DNA from: an uncultured Bacteroidales bacterium | Lineage (GTDB): Bacteria; Bacteroidota; Bacteroidia; Bacteroidales; UBA932 | Length of the DNA stretch: 64,000 nt | NCBI GenBank assembly: GCA_946999645.1 | Contig: CAMQDS010000001.1 | Span: forward strand, 235,661 to 299,660 | Direction: 5' to 3' | Part shown: positions 36,329 to 44,170 of the stretch, piece after piece | Position numbering within the stretch: the stretch's first letter is position 1 | Layout of the letters: each line of letters begins with the position of its first letter | The notes under the pieces: model-generated | Told to the model about the DNA's origin: nothing | The model's database searches: none | The model's input: the letters and a program-made list of their open reading frames with translations, nothing else | Program-made: the position numbers and the translations under genes

Positions 36329-37417
36329 ATGGAGTTTTTGCCATTATCCGATTGGAATATTTTTGATTCAAATGAGCCTGTTGTAATAGCAGGGCCGTGT
36401 AGTGCTGAAAGTGAAGAGCAGGTATTGAATACGGCTGAGGCTTTAAATAAGATAGGCATAAATGTTTTCAGAGCGGGTATATGGAAACCAAGAACTCATC
36501 CTGGGTGTTTTGAAGGGGTTGGTACAATAGGTCTTAGTTGGCTTAAGAAAGTTCGTGAAGTATTTGGTATGAAGGTATGTACTGAGGTTGCATGCCGTGA
36601 ACATATAGAAGAAAGCTTAAGTGCAGGTATAGATATGTTATGGATTGGTGCGAGAACTTCCGCCAATCCATTTCTTGTACAAGAAATAGCCGATACTCTC
36701 AAAGGAATCGATATACCAGTATTGATAAAAAATCCAATAAATCCAGATTTGGATTTATGGATAGGTGCCATAGAAAGGCTTAATAATGCAGGTATTAGAA
36801 AAATAGGTGTTATCCATAGAGGTTTTTCTACAAATAAGAAAATTAAATATAGAAACGAGCCTTTGTGGAATATACCAATTGAATTAAAGACACGTTTCCC
36901 TGAGTTACCGATATTCTCAGATCCAAGTCATATTGCAGGAGATACTTTATATTTGTCGGAGTTATCTCAAAGAGCAATGGATCTTGGCTTTGATGGGCTT
37001 ATGATAGAGTCTCACGATGACCCAAGTTGTGCCATGAGTGATGCAAAACAACAACTCACACCCTCGCAACTACATGATTTACTGAATCATATAAAAGTAA
37101 GAGAAAAAGATTCTGATTCTCTGGGTTATAAAGAAAGTATAGAACAACTTAGGGAAGAAATAGACCTTATTGATGAAAATTTATTATCCTTTTTATCTTC
37201 AAGAATGGAAATAAGCCGTAAAATTGGTGAATATAAAAAATACCATAACATAGCAATATTACAGACAACAAGGTGGGATAAACTACTTTCAGATATGATA
37301 GAAAAGGGCAAAGGTTATGGTCTTTCCAAAGAATTTATTTTAAATCTTTTCAGACTTATACACGAGGAATCTATTCGCTGTCAGAATGAAATTCTCTCAG
37401 ACTCTTCATCAGAGTAG
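36329..37417 (+). CDS. Bifunctional DAHP synthase / chorismate mutase (type II)
   Basis: Residues about 1-260 form a DAHP synthase (first step of the shikimate pathway): AGPCSAESEEQV, RAGIWKPRTHPGCFEG, and IFSDPSHIAG with metal-binding residues. Residues about 268-350 form an AroQ-type chorismate mutase (LREEIDLIDENLLSFLSSRMEI, IGEYKKYHNIAIL), which makes prephenate. Bacteroidales commonly carry this fusion, which allows feedback control of the synthase by pathway products through the mutase domain. The start is one base after frr. Its last 47 bases overlap the 3' end of lpxK on the other strand. Confidence 0.94.
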   Translation: MEFLPLSDWNIFDSNEPVVIAGPCSAESEEQVLNTAEALNKIGINVFRAGIWKPRTHPGCFEGVGTIGLSWLKKVREVFGMKVCTEVACREHIEESLSAGIDMLWIGARTSANPFLVQEIADTLKGIDIPVLIKNPINPDLDLWIGAIERLNNAGIRKIGVIHRGFSTNKKIKYRNEPLWNIPIELKTRFPELPIFSDPSHIAGDTLYLSELSQRAMDLGFDGLMIESHDDPSCAMSDAKQQLTPSQLHDLLNHIKVREKDSDSLGYKESIEQLREEIDLIDENLLSFLSSRMEISRKIGEYKKYHNIAILQTTRWDKLLSDMIEKGKGYGLSKEFILNLFRLIHEESIRCQNEILSDSSSE

Positions 37418-38531
37418 ATTCAAATATCTCCTTTTCATGGTCTGAACAGAAAGAAACTTTTATAGGAATTTGGAATAGTCGTTCTTTTAAGTACAAAGGC
37501 ATTTTCTTATAATTAATAACTCTTTGACTGTCTTTCTCAGTTGTAACTATGACTGCAGTAGGAATACTTTTTGCCGCCGACATGATACGATGAATATCAA
37601 ACCATGAGTATTTATGATGATCGGCAAAATTAAAACGCTTGACTACTTGATAACGATCACTCAAGAATCGGCGGAGGGGTGTATCTTTGGCAATACCTGA
37701 AAATAAGATGAGTTTTTGTGAATAAGCATATCTGTGTTCCCCCTCAGGATATATTGGCTTTATAGGACAATAATCTATTCTTGTAAACAGAACTGTAATA
37801 CTTTTCCCTTTCTTATCCACACCTTGGCAGGTATTAAAATCAAAATCTTTTATTCCAAGGCTCCGTACCCGGCTTAACTTACTCCTATCTTCTATATATG
37901 CAGGGCATTTTGTAACTATAATAATATCAGCAAAATGCAATCTTTCTGGTAAATCTCTAAGCCTTCCGAAGGGCAGCAAGCAATCTTTATTTACCGGTCG
38001 GCTATAGTCTACAAGTACAATATTGAAATGAGCTCTAAGATCTCTGTATTGGAAAGCATCATCAAGTACTATTATATCAGATGGGGGTATTTCCTTTGCT
38101 TTACATTTTCTTCCCTTTCGTGAGGTCTTCAACGTCTCTGGGTTACAAAGAAAATTGCATCCTTCAATTCTTGACCTGTCTACTGCAACGGTAACATCAG
38201 GGAACTTCCTTTTTATCTGCAGCGGTTCATCTCCATAGAAATATGCAGTTCCATCTTCTTCAACTTGTTGAAATCCTGGACTTGAACGCTTGTGACCTCT
38301 TGATAATACGGCTATATGCTTATTTTTACACTCTGGGCTTTGTAAAAGAGTATTCAGAATCATCTCTGTGTGAGGAGTTTTCCCTGTTCCTCCAGCCGCA
38401 ATATTTCCGACGCAGATAGTCGGTACTTTGCAGGTATGAACCTTCCATACTCCGTTGTCATACAGAGCATGCCTTATCTTAAGTATAAGGTAATAAGGAG
38501 TAAGGAGTATTTTCCTCAACATAGTTTGCAA
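37371..38531 (-). CDS. lpxK: Tetraacyldisaccharide 4'-kinase
   Basis: Phosphorylates the lipid A disaccharide at the 4' position, on the inner membrane. The 386-residue protein shows the P-loop GNIAAGGTGKTPHTEMI near residue 45 and the DDAFQYRDL motif typical of LpxK. A hydrophobic N-terminal stretch anchors it. It lies 26 bases after dusB on the same strand. The stop at 37371 places its final 15 codons antisense to the end of the DAHP synthase gene, an unusually long convergent overlap that appears real because both C-termini are in family-like length. Confidence 0.93.
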   Translation of the reverse strand: MQTMLRKILLTPYYLILKIRHALYDNGVWKVHTCKVPTICVGNIAAGGTGKTPHTEMILNTLLQSPECKNKHIAVLSRGHKRSSPGFQQVEEDGTAYFYGDEPLQIKRKFPDVTVAVDRSRIEGCNFLCNPETLKTSRKGRKCKAKEIPPSDIIVLDDAFQYRDLRAHFNIVLVDYSRPVNKDCLLPFGRLRDLPERLHFADIIIVTKCPAYIEDRSKLSRVRSLGIKDFDFNTCQGVDKKGKSITVLFTRIDYCPIKPIYPEGEHRYAYSQKLILFSGIAKDTPLRRFLSDRYQVVKRFNFADHHKYSWFDIHRIMSAAKSIPTAVIVTTEKDSQRVINYKKMPLYLKERLFQIPIKVSFCSDHEKEIFESTLMKSLREFHSDSE

Positions 38532-38557
38532 AGATAGTACTTATTTATTATAAAAAC

Positions 38558-39589
38558 TCATACACCGTATACATTATCTGTATCCGCCTCTATATTTCCC
38601 CATTTTTCTGCAACTACGTCAAGTAAAGAATATAACTCTTCGGGGGAATTTGTAGTAACTAATTTTATTCTTGTATCCTTAAAGTCAGGGAGACCTTTGA
38701 AGTAACATGAAAAATGTCGCCTCATCTCCAATACTCCTGTAACTTCACCCTTTAATTCAATAGAAAGTGCAAGGTGTCTTTTTGCAAGGGCAACCCTTTC
38801 TATAACGCTAAGAGAAGGAAGCACTTCACCAGTTTTTAAGTATGTCTTTATTTCTTTGAAAATCCATGGGTGTCCAAATGATGCTCTTCCTACCATGATA
38901 CCATCCACTCCAAATTCATCAAAAGCTTGTTTTGCTTTGAAGGCATCTGTTATATCACCATTGCCTATTATTGGTATATTTATTCTTGGATTTTCCTTGA
39001 CTTGACGTATTAAAGTCCAGTCGGCATTGCCCTTATACATTTGGCAACGAGTCCTTCCATGTATTGTAAGAGCTTTTATTCCTGTATCTTGCAGCCTTTC
39101 AGCAAGTTCTGGTATGATTTTAGAATTTTCATCCCATCCCAGGCGAGTCTTTACGGTAACAGGTTTCTTAACAGCATCTACTACCATTTTGGTAATAGCG
39201 ACCATTTTATCAGGTTCCCTCATCATTCCAGAACCAGCACCTCTTCCTGCTATTTTGTTAACAGGACAGCCAAAATTTATATCTATTATATCGCATCCAT
39301 ATCCACCTGCAATCTCTTGTGCGTTATCCGCTATTTTTGCTGCTTCTACCATAGCCTCAGGAATATTCCCATAAATTTGAATTGCAACAGGAGCTTCTTG
39401 AGGTAAAGTTTTCATTTTTGCGATAGATTTATTTGCATCCCTGATAAGACCATCAGACGATATAAATTCTGTATACACCATATCTGCTCCGAACTCTCTA
39501 CATATTACTCTGAATGAAGCATCGGTTACATCCTCCATCGGAGCGAGTAACACTGGCTGTTCACCTAAGTCTAAGTTGCCTATCTTCAT
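38558..39589 (-). CDS. dusB: tRNA-dihydrouridine synthase
   Basis: An FMN enzyme that reduces uridines in tRNA. The 343-residue protein shows LLAPMEDVTDASFR, the catalytic cysteine motif INFGCPVNKIAGRGAGSGMM near residue 100, and HGRTRCQMYKG, which fits the DusB group. The ATG at 39589 is chosen because the conserved IGNLDLGEQPVLLAPM starts there; an in-frame ATG at 39622 would add 11 poorly conserved residues and overlap a short upstream frame. It is likely in one transcript with lpxK. Confidence 0.92.
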   Translation of the reverse strand: MKIGNLDLGEQPVLLAPMEDVTDASFRVICREFGADMVYTEFISSDGLIRDANKSIAKMKTLPQEAPVAIQIYGNIPEAMVEAAKIADNAQEIAGGYGCDIIDINFGCPVNKIAGRGAGSGMMREPDKMVAITKMVVDAVKKPVTVKTRLGWDENSKIIPELAERLQDTGIKALTIHGRTRCQMYKGNADWTLIRQVKENPRINIPIIGNGDITDAFKAKQAFDEFGVDGIMVGRASFGHPWIFKEIKTYLKTGEVLPSLSVIERVALAKRHLALSIELKGEVTGVLEMRRHFSCYFKGLPDFKDTRIKLVTTNSPEELYSLLDVVAEKWGNIEADTDNVYGV

Positions 39590-39590
39590 A

Positions 39591-39671
39591 TTACGCCTTA
39601 TTCTCCCATAAATTTTTGACAAAAAGTAAGCCTAATCGGCTGATAAAAAGCTCGAACCATAATTTTTTCAT
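39591..39671 (-). CDS. Possible 26-residue upstream peptide of dusB
   Basis: A 27-codon frame starting MKKLWFELFISRL and ending NLWENKA, with hydrophobic and aromatic content. Its stop lies one base before the dusB ATG, so ribosomes finishing it could start dusB. No homology or ribosome-binding evidence can be read here; it may be a chance frame. Confidence 0.35.
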   Translation of the reverse strand: MKKLWFELFISRLGLLFVKNLWENKA

Positions 39672-39742
39672 ATGGTAAGTATTTTTAATAATTATTGTAA
39701 AGTTAGTGATTAAAAAGTTTAGTTTGAAAATCTTTTTATGAG

Positions 39743-39750
39743 TATATTTG
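39743..39750 (+). promoter_or_regulatory. pfkA promoter -7 box
   Basis: TATATTTG lies 24 bases before the pfkA ATG. TTTA at 39718-39721 is 21 bases upstream and TTTG at 39723-39726 is 16 bases upstream; either might act as -33. The rest of the 39672-39742 stretch shows nothing else recognisable. Confidence 0.5.
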
Positions 39751-39774
39751 CAGGACATAAAATCAGCATACATT

Positions 39775-40761
39775 ATGAAAGAAATAAAAACAATAGCAGT
39801 ACTTACATCTGGTGGTGACGCACCTGGAATGAATGCCTGTATAAGGGCGGTTACAAGATCTGCAATATATAACGGGTGGAGAGTGTTCGGCGTATATCGC
39901 GGATATGAAGGACTTATAAATGGGGAATTGCGCGAACTTACGACAGAGAGTGTAAGTAACACAATTCAAAGAGGTGGAACTTTGCTTAAAACTGCACGTA
40001 GTGAGGAGTTTAAGACAAAGGAGGGCCATCAAAAATCATACGATGTGCTAACTAAGTACAATATTGATGCACTTATAGTTATAGGCGGTAATGGTTCTCT
40101 TACTGGAGCCCAGTCTTTGGCACGAGAATTTGATTTTCCGGTAATAGGTATCCCAGGTACGATAGATAACGACCTTTACGGAACAGATAAAACAATAGGT
40201 TATGACACGGCTCTTAACACTATAGTGGAATGTGTTGATAAAATCAGGGATACTGCAAACTCTCATGACCGTATATTTTTTATCGAAGTGATGGGACGTG
40301 ATGCCGGTTTCCTTGCACAGAACAGTGCAATCGCTTCAGGTGCAGAGGCGGCTATAATTCCTGAAGATCAGACAGATGTAGACCAATTGGCTCAATTCAT
40401 AGGGAGAGGTGTACGTAAGAGCAAAAACAGTTCAATCGTTCTTGTGTCTGAAAGCCAAAAAGACGGACATGGAGGAGCAATGTACTATGCAGAAAGGGTT
40501 AGGAAAGAATATCCTAAATATGATGTACGAGTTACTATTTTAGGACATCTTCAAAGAGGTGGAACACCGAGTGCTGCAGACAGAATACTTGCAAGTCGTT
40601 TAGGTTATGCAAGTATTGAGGCTCTTAAAGAGGGACAGAGAAACATAATGGTAGGTATATCAAACGATGAAATAGTCTATGTTCCTATTCAGAGGGCTAT
40701 AAAGATGAATAAACCTATCGATAAAGAGTTGATCGACGTATTGTCAGTGCTATCTATATAG
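39775..40761 (+). CDS. pfkA: ATP-dependent 6-phosphofructokinase
   Basis: Phosphorylates fructose 6-phosphate in glycolysis. The 328-residue protein shows [15 protein letters not shown], the substrate motif [12 protein letters not shown] with its catalytic aspartate, and [10 protein letters not shown] glycine follows the Asn in that last motif, as in ATP-using rather than pyrophosphate-using enzymes. The ATG at 39775 starts right before the conserved core; an upstream in-frame start is unlikely. The PUL2 regulator starts 11 bases after the stop and probably shares the transcript. Confidence 0.94.
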   Translation: MKEIKTIAVLTSGGDAPGMNACIRAVTRSAIYNGWRVFGVYRGYEGLINGELRELTTESVSNTIQRGGTLLKTARSEEFKTKEGHQKSYDVLTKYNIDALIVIGGNGSLTGAQSLAREFDFPVIGIPGTIDNDLYGTDKTIGYDTALNTIVECVDKIRDTANSHDRIFFIEVMGRDAGFLAQNSAIASGAEAAIIPEDQTDVDQLAQFIGRGVRKSKNSSIVLVSESQKDGHGGAMYYAERVRKEYPKYDVRVTILGHLQRGGTPSAADRILASRLGYASIEALKEGQRNIMVGISNDEIVYVPIQRAIKMNKPIDKELIDVLSVLSI

Positions 40762-40772
40762 TACTTTACAGT

Positions 40773-41954
40773 ATGGCACGTGTTATACTGATGACTGATT
40801 TCTCGGAAGCATACGCGAGAAGTCTGCTTTTGGGAATTGCCAGATACGTGCATGATAATTCTGAGGCGTGGAGTATCTGCCGGCTTCCGACATCTCTGAG
40901 AGATGCTTACGGAATTGAGTATGTAGTCGAATATGCGAAAAAGATAAGAGCCGATGCTATAATAGGTCAATTCTACGAAACGGATGATATTTCGCTTTTT
41001 AAAAATAACGGAATAATTGCCATTGCTCAGGATTTTAAGTCTAAGTTTACTTCTATTCCTAATATTACTGGAGAATATATACATTCAGGAGAGATGGCGG
41101 CTACCTATTTCTTGGAAAAAGGCTTTAAAAATTTTGCCTTTTATGGTATTTCAGAGGTAATATGGTCGGATGAAAGATACGAGGGATTTAAAAATGCTGT
41201 TTTAAAATCGGACCCGACTAATTTTTTGTCGGATTTAAGACCTCCTAAGACAGATTTATGGAAATATGACTTTGAAGAAGTTACGAGGTGGCTTCATTCT
41301 CTTCCCAAACCTGTTGCTATAATGGCTTGTGATGATAATCAGGCATATTATATCACAGAGGCTTGTAATCTGCTTAAAATGAAGGAAGGAGAAGAAATTT
41401 TTAATATTCCTGAAGATATAGCTGTAATTGGAGTAGATAATGATGAAACTATATGTAATCTATGCTCTCCTACACTTTCTTCTATAAGTCAGAATGTTGA
41501 GGAAGGCGGATATAATGTGGCTAAAATGATAGACCGAAAGATTCGGGTCCCTAATTCCGAAAATGAAGATATAATAGTTCGTTCTACTCATATAGTAACA
41601 CGTCGTTCTTCAGAAGTATTTGTCAATGAGGACTCTGCGGTTTCCAAAGTTCTAAAACTTATACATGAAAATATAAGTTCGAATATTTCTGTAAAAGATA
41701 TTTTAGCCGAGATCCCCATGTCCCGTAGGCTGATAGAAACAAGGTTTCGTAAGAGTATGAAGACATCGTTATATGACTATATAGTTAGAATGAGGGTATC
41801 TCGTATGGCTCAACTTCTTTCAGAAGGAAAGACGGTTTCGGAATCTTCTTTTGAGTTGGGGCAGCCGGATATTAAGAATATGTCTAGAATATTTAAGAGA
41901 ATTAAAGGAGTAACCCCATCAGAGTATCGCAAAAGTAAAAATAGGAATGCGTAA
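40773..41954 (+). CDS. XylR-like transcription regulator (sugar-binding domain + AraC helix-turn-helix)
   Basis: The 393-residue protein combines a LacI/XylR-type periplasmic-binding-like sensor domain (about residues 1-270) with a C-terminal AraC-family DNA-binding domain (about 288-390, ending RIFKRIKGVTPSEYRKSK). This architecture is seen in xylose and other sugar activators. The ligand cannot be told from sequence. It sits between pfkA and the first PUL2 enzyme gene, and candidate operator half-sites occur upstream of both PUL2 transcripts. It is therefore the likely PUL2 activator (inference). No membrane segment is present, so the signal must be a cytoplasmic sugar or sugar phosphate. 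Confidence 0.85.
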   Translation: MARVILMTDFSEAYARSLLLGIARYVHDNSEAWSICRLPTSLRDAYGIEYVVEYAKKIRADAIIGQFYETDDISLFKNNGIIAIAQDFKSKFTSIPNITGEYIHSGEMAATYFLEKGFKNFAFYGISEVIWSDERYEGFKNAVLKSDPTNFLSDLRPPKTDLWKYDFEEVTRWLHSLPKPVAIMACDDNQAYYITEACNLLKMKEGEEIFNIPEDIAVIGVDNDETICNLCSPTLSSISQNVEEGGYNVAKMIDRKIRVPNSENEDIIVRSTHIVTRRSSEVFVNEDSAVSKVLKLIHENISSNISVKDILAEIPMSRRLIETRFRKSMKTSLYDYIVRMRVSRMAQLLSEGKTVSESSFELGQPDIKNMSRIFKRIKGVTPSEYRKSKNRNA

Positions 41955-41978
41955 TTTGAAGACTATAAAAACGCAAAT
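41948..41978 (+). promoter_or_regulatory. Candidate regulator operator upstream of the GH92 gene
   Basis: Inverted half-sites TGCGT (41948-41952) and ACGCAAAT (41971-41978), start to start 23 bases. The ACGCAAAT part lies 28 bases before the GH92 -7 box. The same element recurs upstream of SusC2 at almost the same distance. The left half-site overlaps the end of the regulator gene. A third copy, TTGCGTTAAT, lies in the GH92 leader at 42032-42041. Confidence 0.5.
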
Positions 41979-42006
41979 GACACTTTTAACCTAAATGCTA
42001 ATTTCC

Positions 42007-42014
42007 TATTTTTG
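42007..42014 (+). promoter_or_regulatory. Promoter -7 box of the GH92 transcript
   Basis: TATTTTTG matches TAnnTTTG, 32 bases before the GH92 ATG. The -33 position has TTTT rather than TTTG, which suits an activator-dependent promoter. Confidence 0.5.
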
Positions 42015-42046
42015 TAAGACCACATAAATAATTGCGTTAATAACCG

Positions 42047-44146
42047 ATGAAATCTTTTATATTATCAGTTTTATCTGCAGGGCTAATACTTTCTTGCAGT
42101 ACCCATTATGAACCTGTTGAATATGTAAATCCTTTTATAGGCACGGCAGCTCATGGTCATACATTTCCGGGTGCTTCTGCTCCTTTCGGATTAGTACAAC
42201 TAAGCCCTGAAACAAGGACATCTGGTTGGGATGCTTGTTCTGGTTATCATTACAGTGACAGTGTTATAATAGGGTTTTCGCATACGCACCTAAGCGGTAC
42301 GGGATGTGCAGACTTAAAAGATATACTATTTTATCCTTCATACAATGTAAAAATTGACGGTAATAGAATTGAAAATTTTATTCCGTACAGATTTTATCAC
42401 GAAAAGGAAACGGCTAAATGTGGCTATTATGCTGTCAGTTTGGAAAGTGGTATAGATGTTAAACTTACTGCAGGGAAGAGAGTCGGTATGCACCAATACA
42501 CATTCAAAAAAGACGGAATTAGACGTCTTCTAATTGATTTGGCATATACTGCAGATGAAGATACCCTTATAGCAAGTAAGATTTACAAACTCTCTGAAAA
42601 TGAAATTTGCGGAGAGAGGGAAACCTCAGGGTGGGTGAAACATCAAAAAATATATTTTTATGCAAAATGTTCAACTCCTTTCTTGAATGTCGAATTTTTG
42701 GCAGACAAATATGCCCTTCTCTCTTTTGGAAACAATATTGATACACTGGTAGTTGGAGTGGGTTTGTCTGCAACAAGTATAGAAGAGGCAAAAGCAAATT
42801 ATTATGCTGAAACCAACGCAGCATCAAGCCAGGCATTTGATAAACTTAAGGCATCCACTTGGCGGACATGGAATAATATTCTTAACAAATTTGATATAAA
42901 AGGCGGTACAGACAAAGAGAAAACAATTTTTTATACAGCTGTATATCATGCGTTTTTAACTCCAAATATTATTAGTGACAGTTCCAAAAAGCCATATTAT
43001 TCCACAATCTCCCTTTGGGATACATTCAGAACTTGGTATCCACTTATGACTTTGATTGACAAGGATATAGTAAATGAAACAATACGTTCTATGCTAAGTA
43101 TGTATTTGCAAAACGGAGAACTTCCTATCTGGCCTTTATGGAATGGTGAAACACGGACTATGATAGGTTATCATGCGGTTCCTGTTATTGCTGATGCTTA
43201 TCTTAAAGGCATTCGTGATTATGATGCTTCCTTGGCATTGGAAGCAATGATACGCTCATCCAATATAAATAAAAAAGGTTCAGATTATTACATAAAATAT
43301 GGTTATGTACCTTGTGACAAACTTTCAGAATCTGTTTCCATTACATTGGAATATGCTTATGATGATTGGTGTATAGCACGAATGGCAGAATCTATAGGAA
43401 GAAAAGACGTGGCTGATGAATATTATAAAAGGTCTGAAAACTACAAAAATCTGTTTGACCCTTCAACACGTTTCTTCCGTCCTAAAAATAGTGATGGTAG
43501 ATGGAAAACTCCTTTTGATCCTACGGCAACCTCTGCGGAATATACAGAAGCAACACCTTGGCAATATCGTTTCTTTGTTCCACATGATATAAAAGGACTT
43601 ATAAGACTTTTTGGCTCAGAAAACAAATTTGAAGCAGCATTGGACAGTCTTTTCAGTTATGAAAATGATAGTAAAAAGATAGAAATAGAAGACGTTACTG
43701 GATTGATGGGACAATATGCTCATGGTAATGAACCAGGGCACAATTATCCTTATTTATTCAATTATATAGGGAAACAAAACAAGACTGCAAGTACAGTTAA
43801 AAAATTGTTAGATGAAATGTATACAGCCTCACCTGATGGAATTGCAGGAAATGAAGACTGCGGACAGATGTCAGCCTGGTATATTATGTCTGCTATGGGA
43901 CTGTATCCTGTTTGCCCTGCTAGCGGAAAATTTATGCTTTCTTCTCCTCTATTCAAAGAAATGAAAATAACCCTAAGTAATGGCAAAATATTGATAATTA
44001 AGTCAAACGCCTCTAAGCGTAAACCATACCTAAAGACTGTTAAGTTGAATAGAAAATCATTAGGACGCGATTATGTCTTATATGATGAAATTTCAGAGGG
44101 AGGAGTATTAGAATTTGAATTTACAGATAGCGAGTCTGCTATGTAA
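42047..44146 (+). CDS. GH92 alpha-mannosidase lipoprotein
   Basis: Calcium-dependent exo-alpha-mannosidases of family GH92 trim alpha-linked mannose from N-glycans and yeast mannan. The 699-residue protein has a lipoprotein signal (about residues 1-17, SAGLILSC) and the family opening EYVNPFIGTAAHGHTFPGASAPFGLVQLSP, then GFSHTHLSGTGC. The likely catalytic-acid region is E562 in HGNEPGHNYPYL; ADGIAGNEDCGQMSAW-like sequence follows. It is first in the PUL2 enzyme cluster. Which mannose linkage it cuts cannot be read here. Confidence 0.92.
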   Translation: MKSFILSVLSAGLILSCSTHYEPVEYVNPFIGTAAHGHTFPGASAPFGLVQLSPETRTSGWDACSGYHYSDSVIIGFSHTHLSGTGCADLKDILFYPSYNVKIDGNRIENFIPYRFYHEKETAKCGYYAVSLESGIDVKLTAGKRVGMHQYTFKKDGIRRLLIDLAYTADEDTLIASKIYKLSENEICGERETSGWVKHQKIYFYAKCSTPFLNVEFLADKYALLSFGNNIDTLVVGVGLSATSIEEAKANYYAETNAASSQAFDKLKASTWRTWNNILNKFDIKGGTDKEKTIFYTAVYHAFLTPNIISDSSKKPYYSTISLWDTFRTWYPLMTLIDKDIVNETIRSMLSMYLQNGELPIWPLWNGETRTMIGYHAVPVIADAYLKGIRDYDASLALEAMIRSSNINKKGSDYYIKYGYVPCDKLSESVSITLEYAYDDWCIARMAESIGRKDVADEYYKRSENYKNLFDPSTRFFRPKNSDGRWKTPFDPTATSAEYTEATPWQYRFFVPHDIKGLIRLFGSENKFEAALDSLFSYENDSKKIEIEDVTGLMGQYAHGNEPGHNYPYLFNYIGKQNKTASTVKKLLDEMYTASPDGIAGNEDCGQMSAWYIMSAMGLYPVCPASGKFMLSSPLFKEMKITLSNGKILIIKSNASKRKPYLKTVKLNRKSLGRDYVLYDEISEGGVLEFEFTDSESAM

Positions 44147-44170
44147 TAAAACAATAATAATCAATTAAAT

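Noticed and set aside
40773..41954. Plain LacI-type repressor
   Set aside because: The N-terminus lacks a LacI helix-turn-helix; the DNA-binding domain is AraC-type at the C-terminus.
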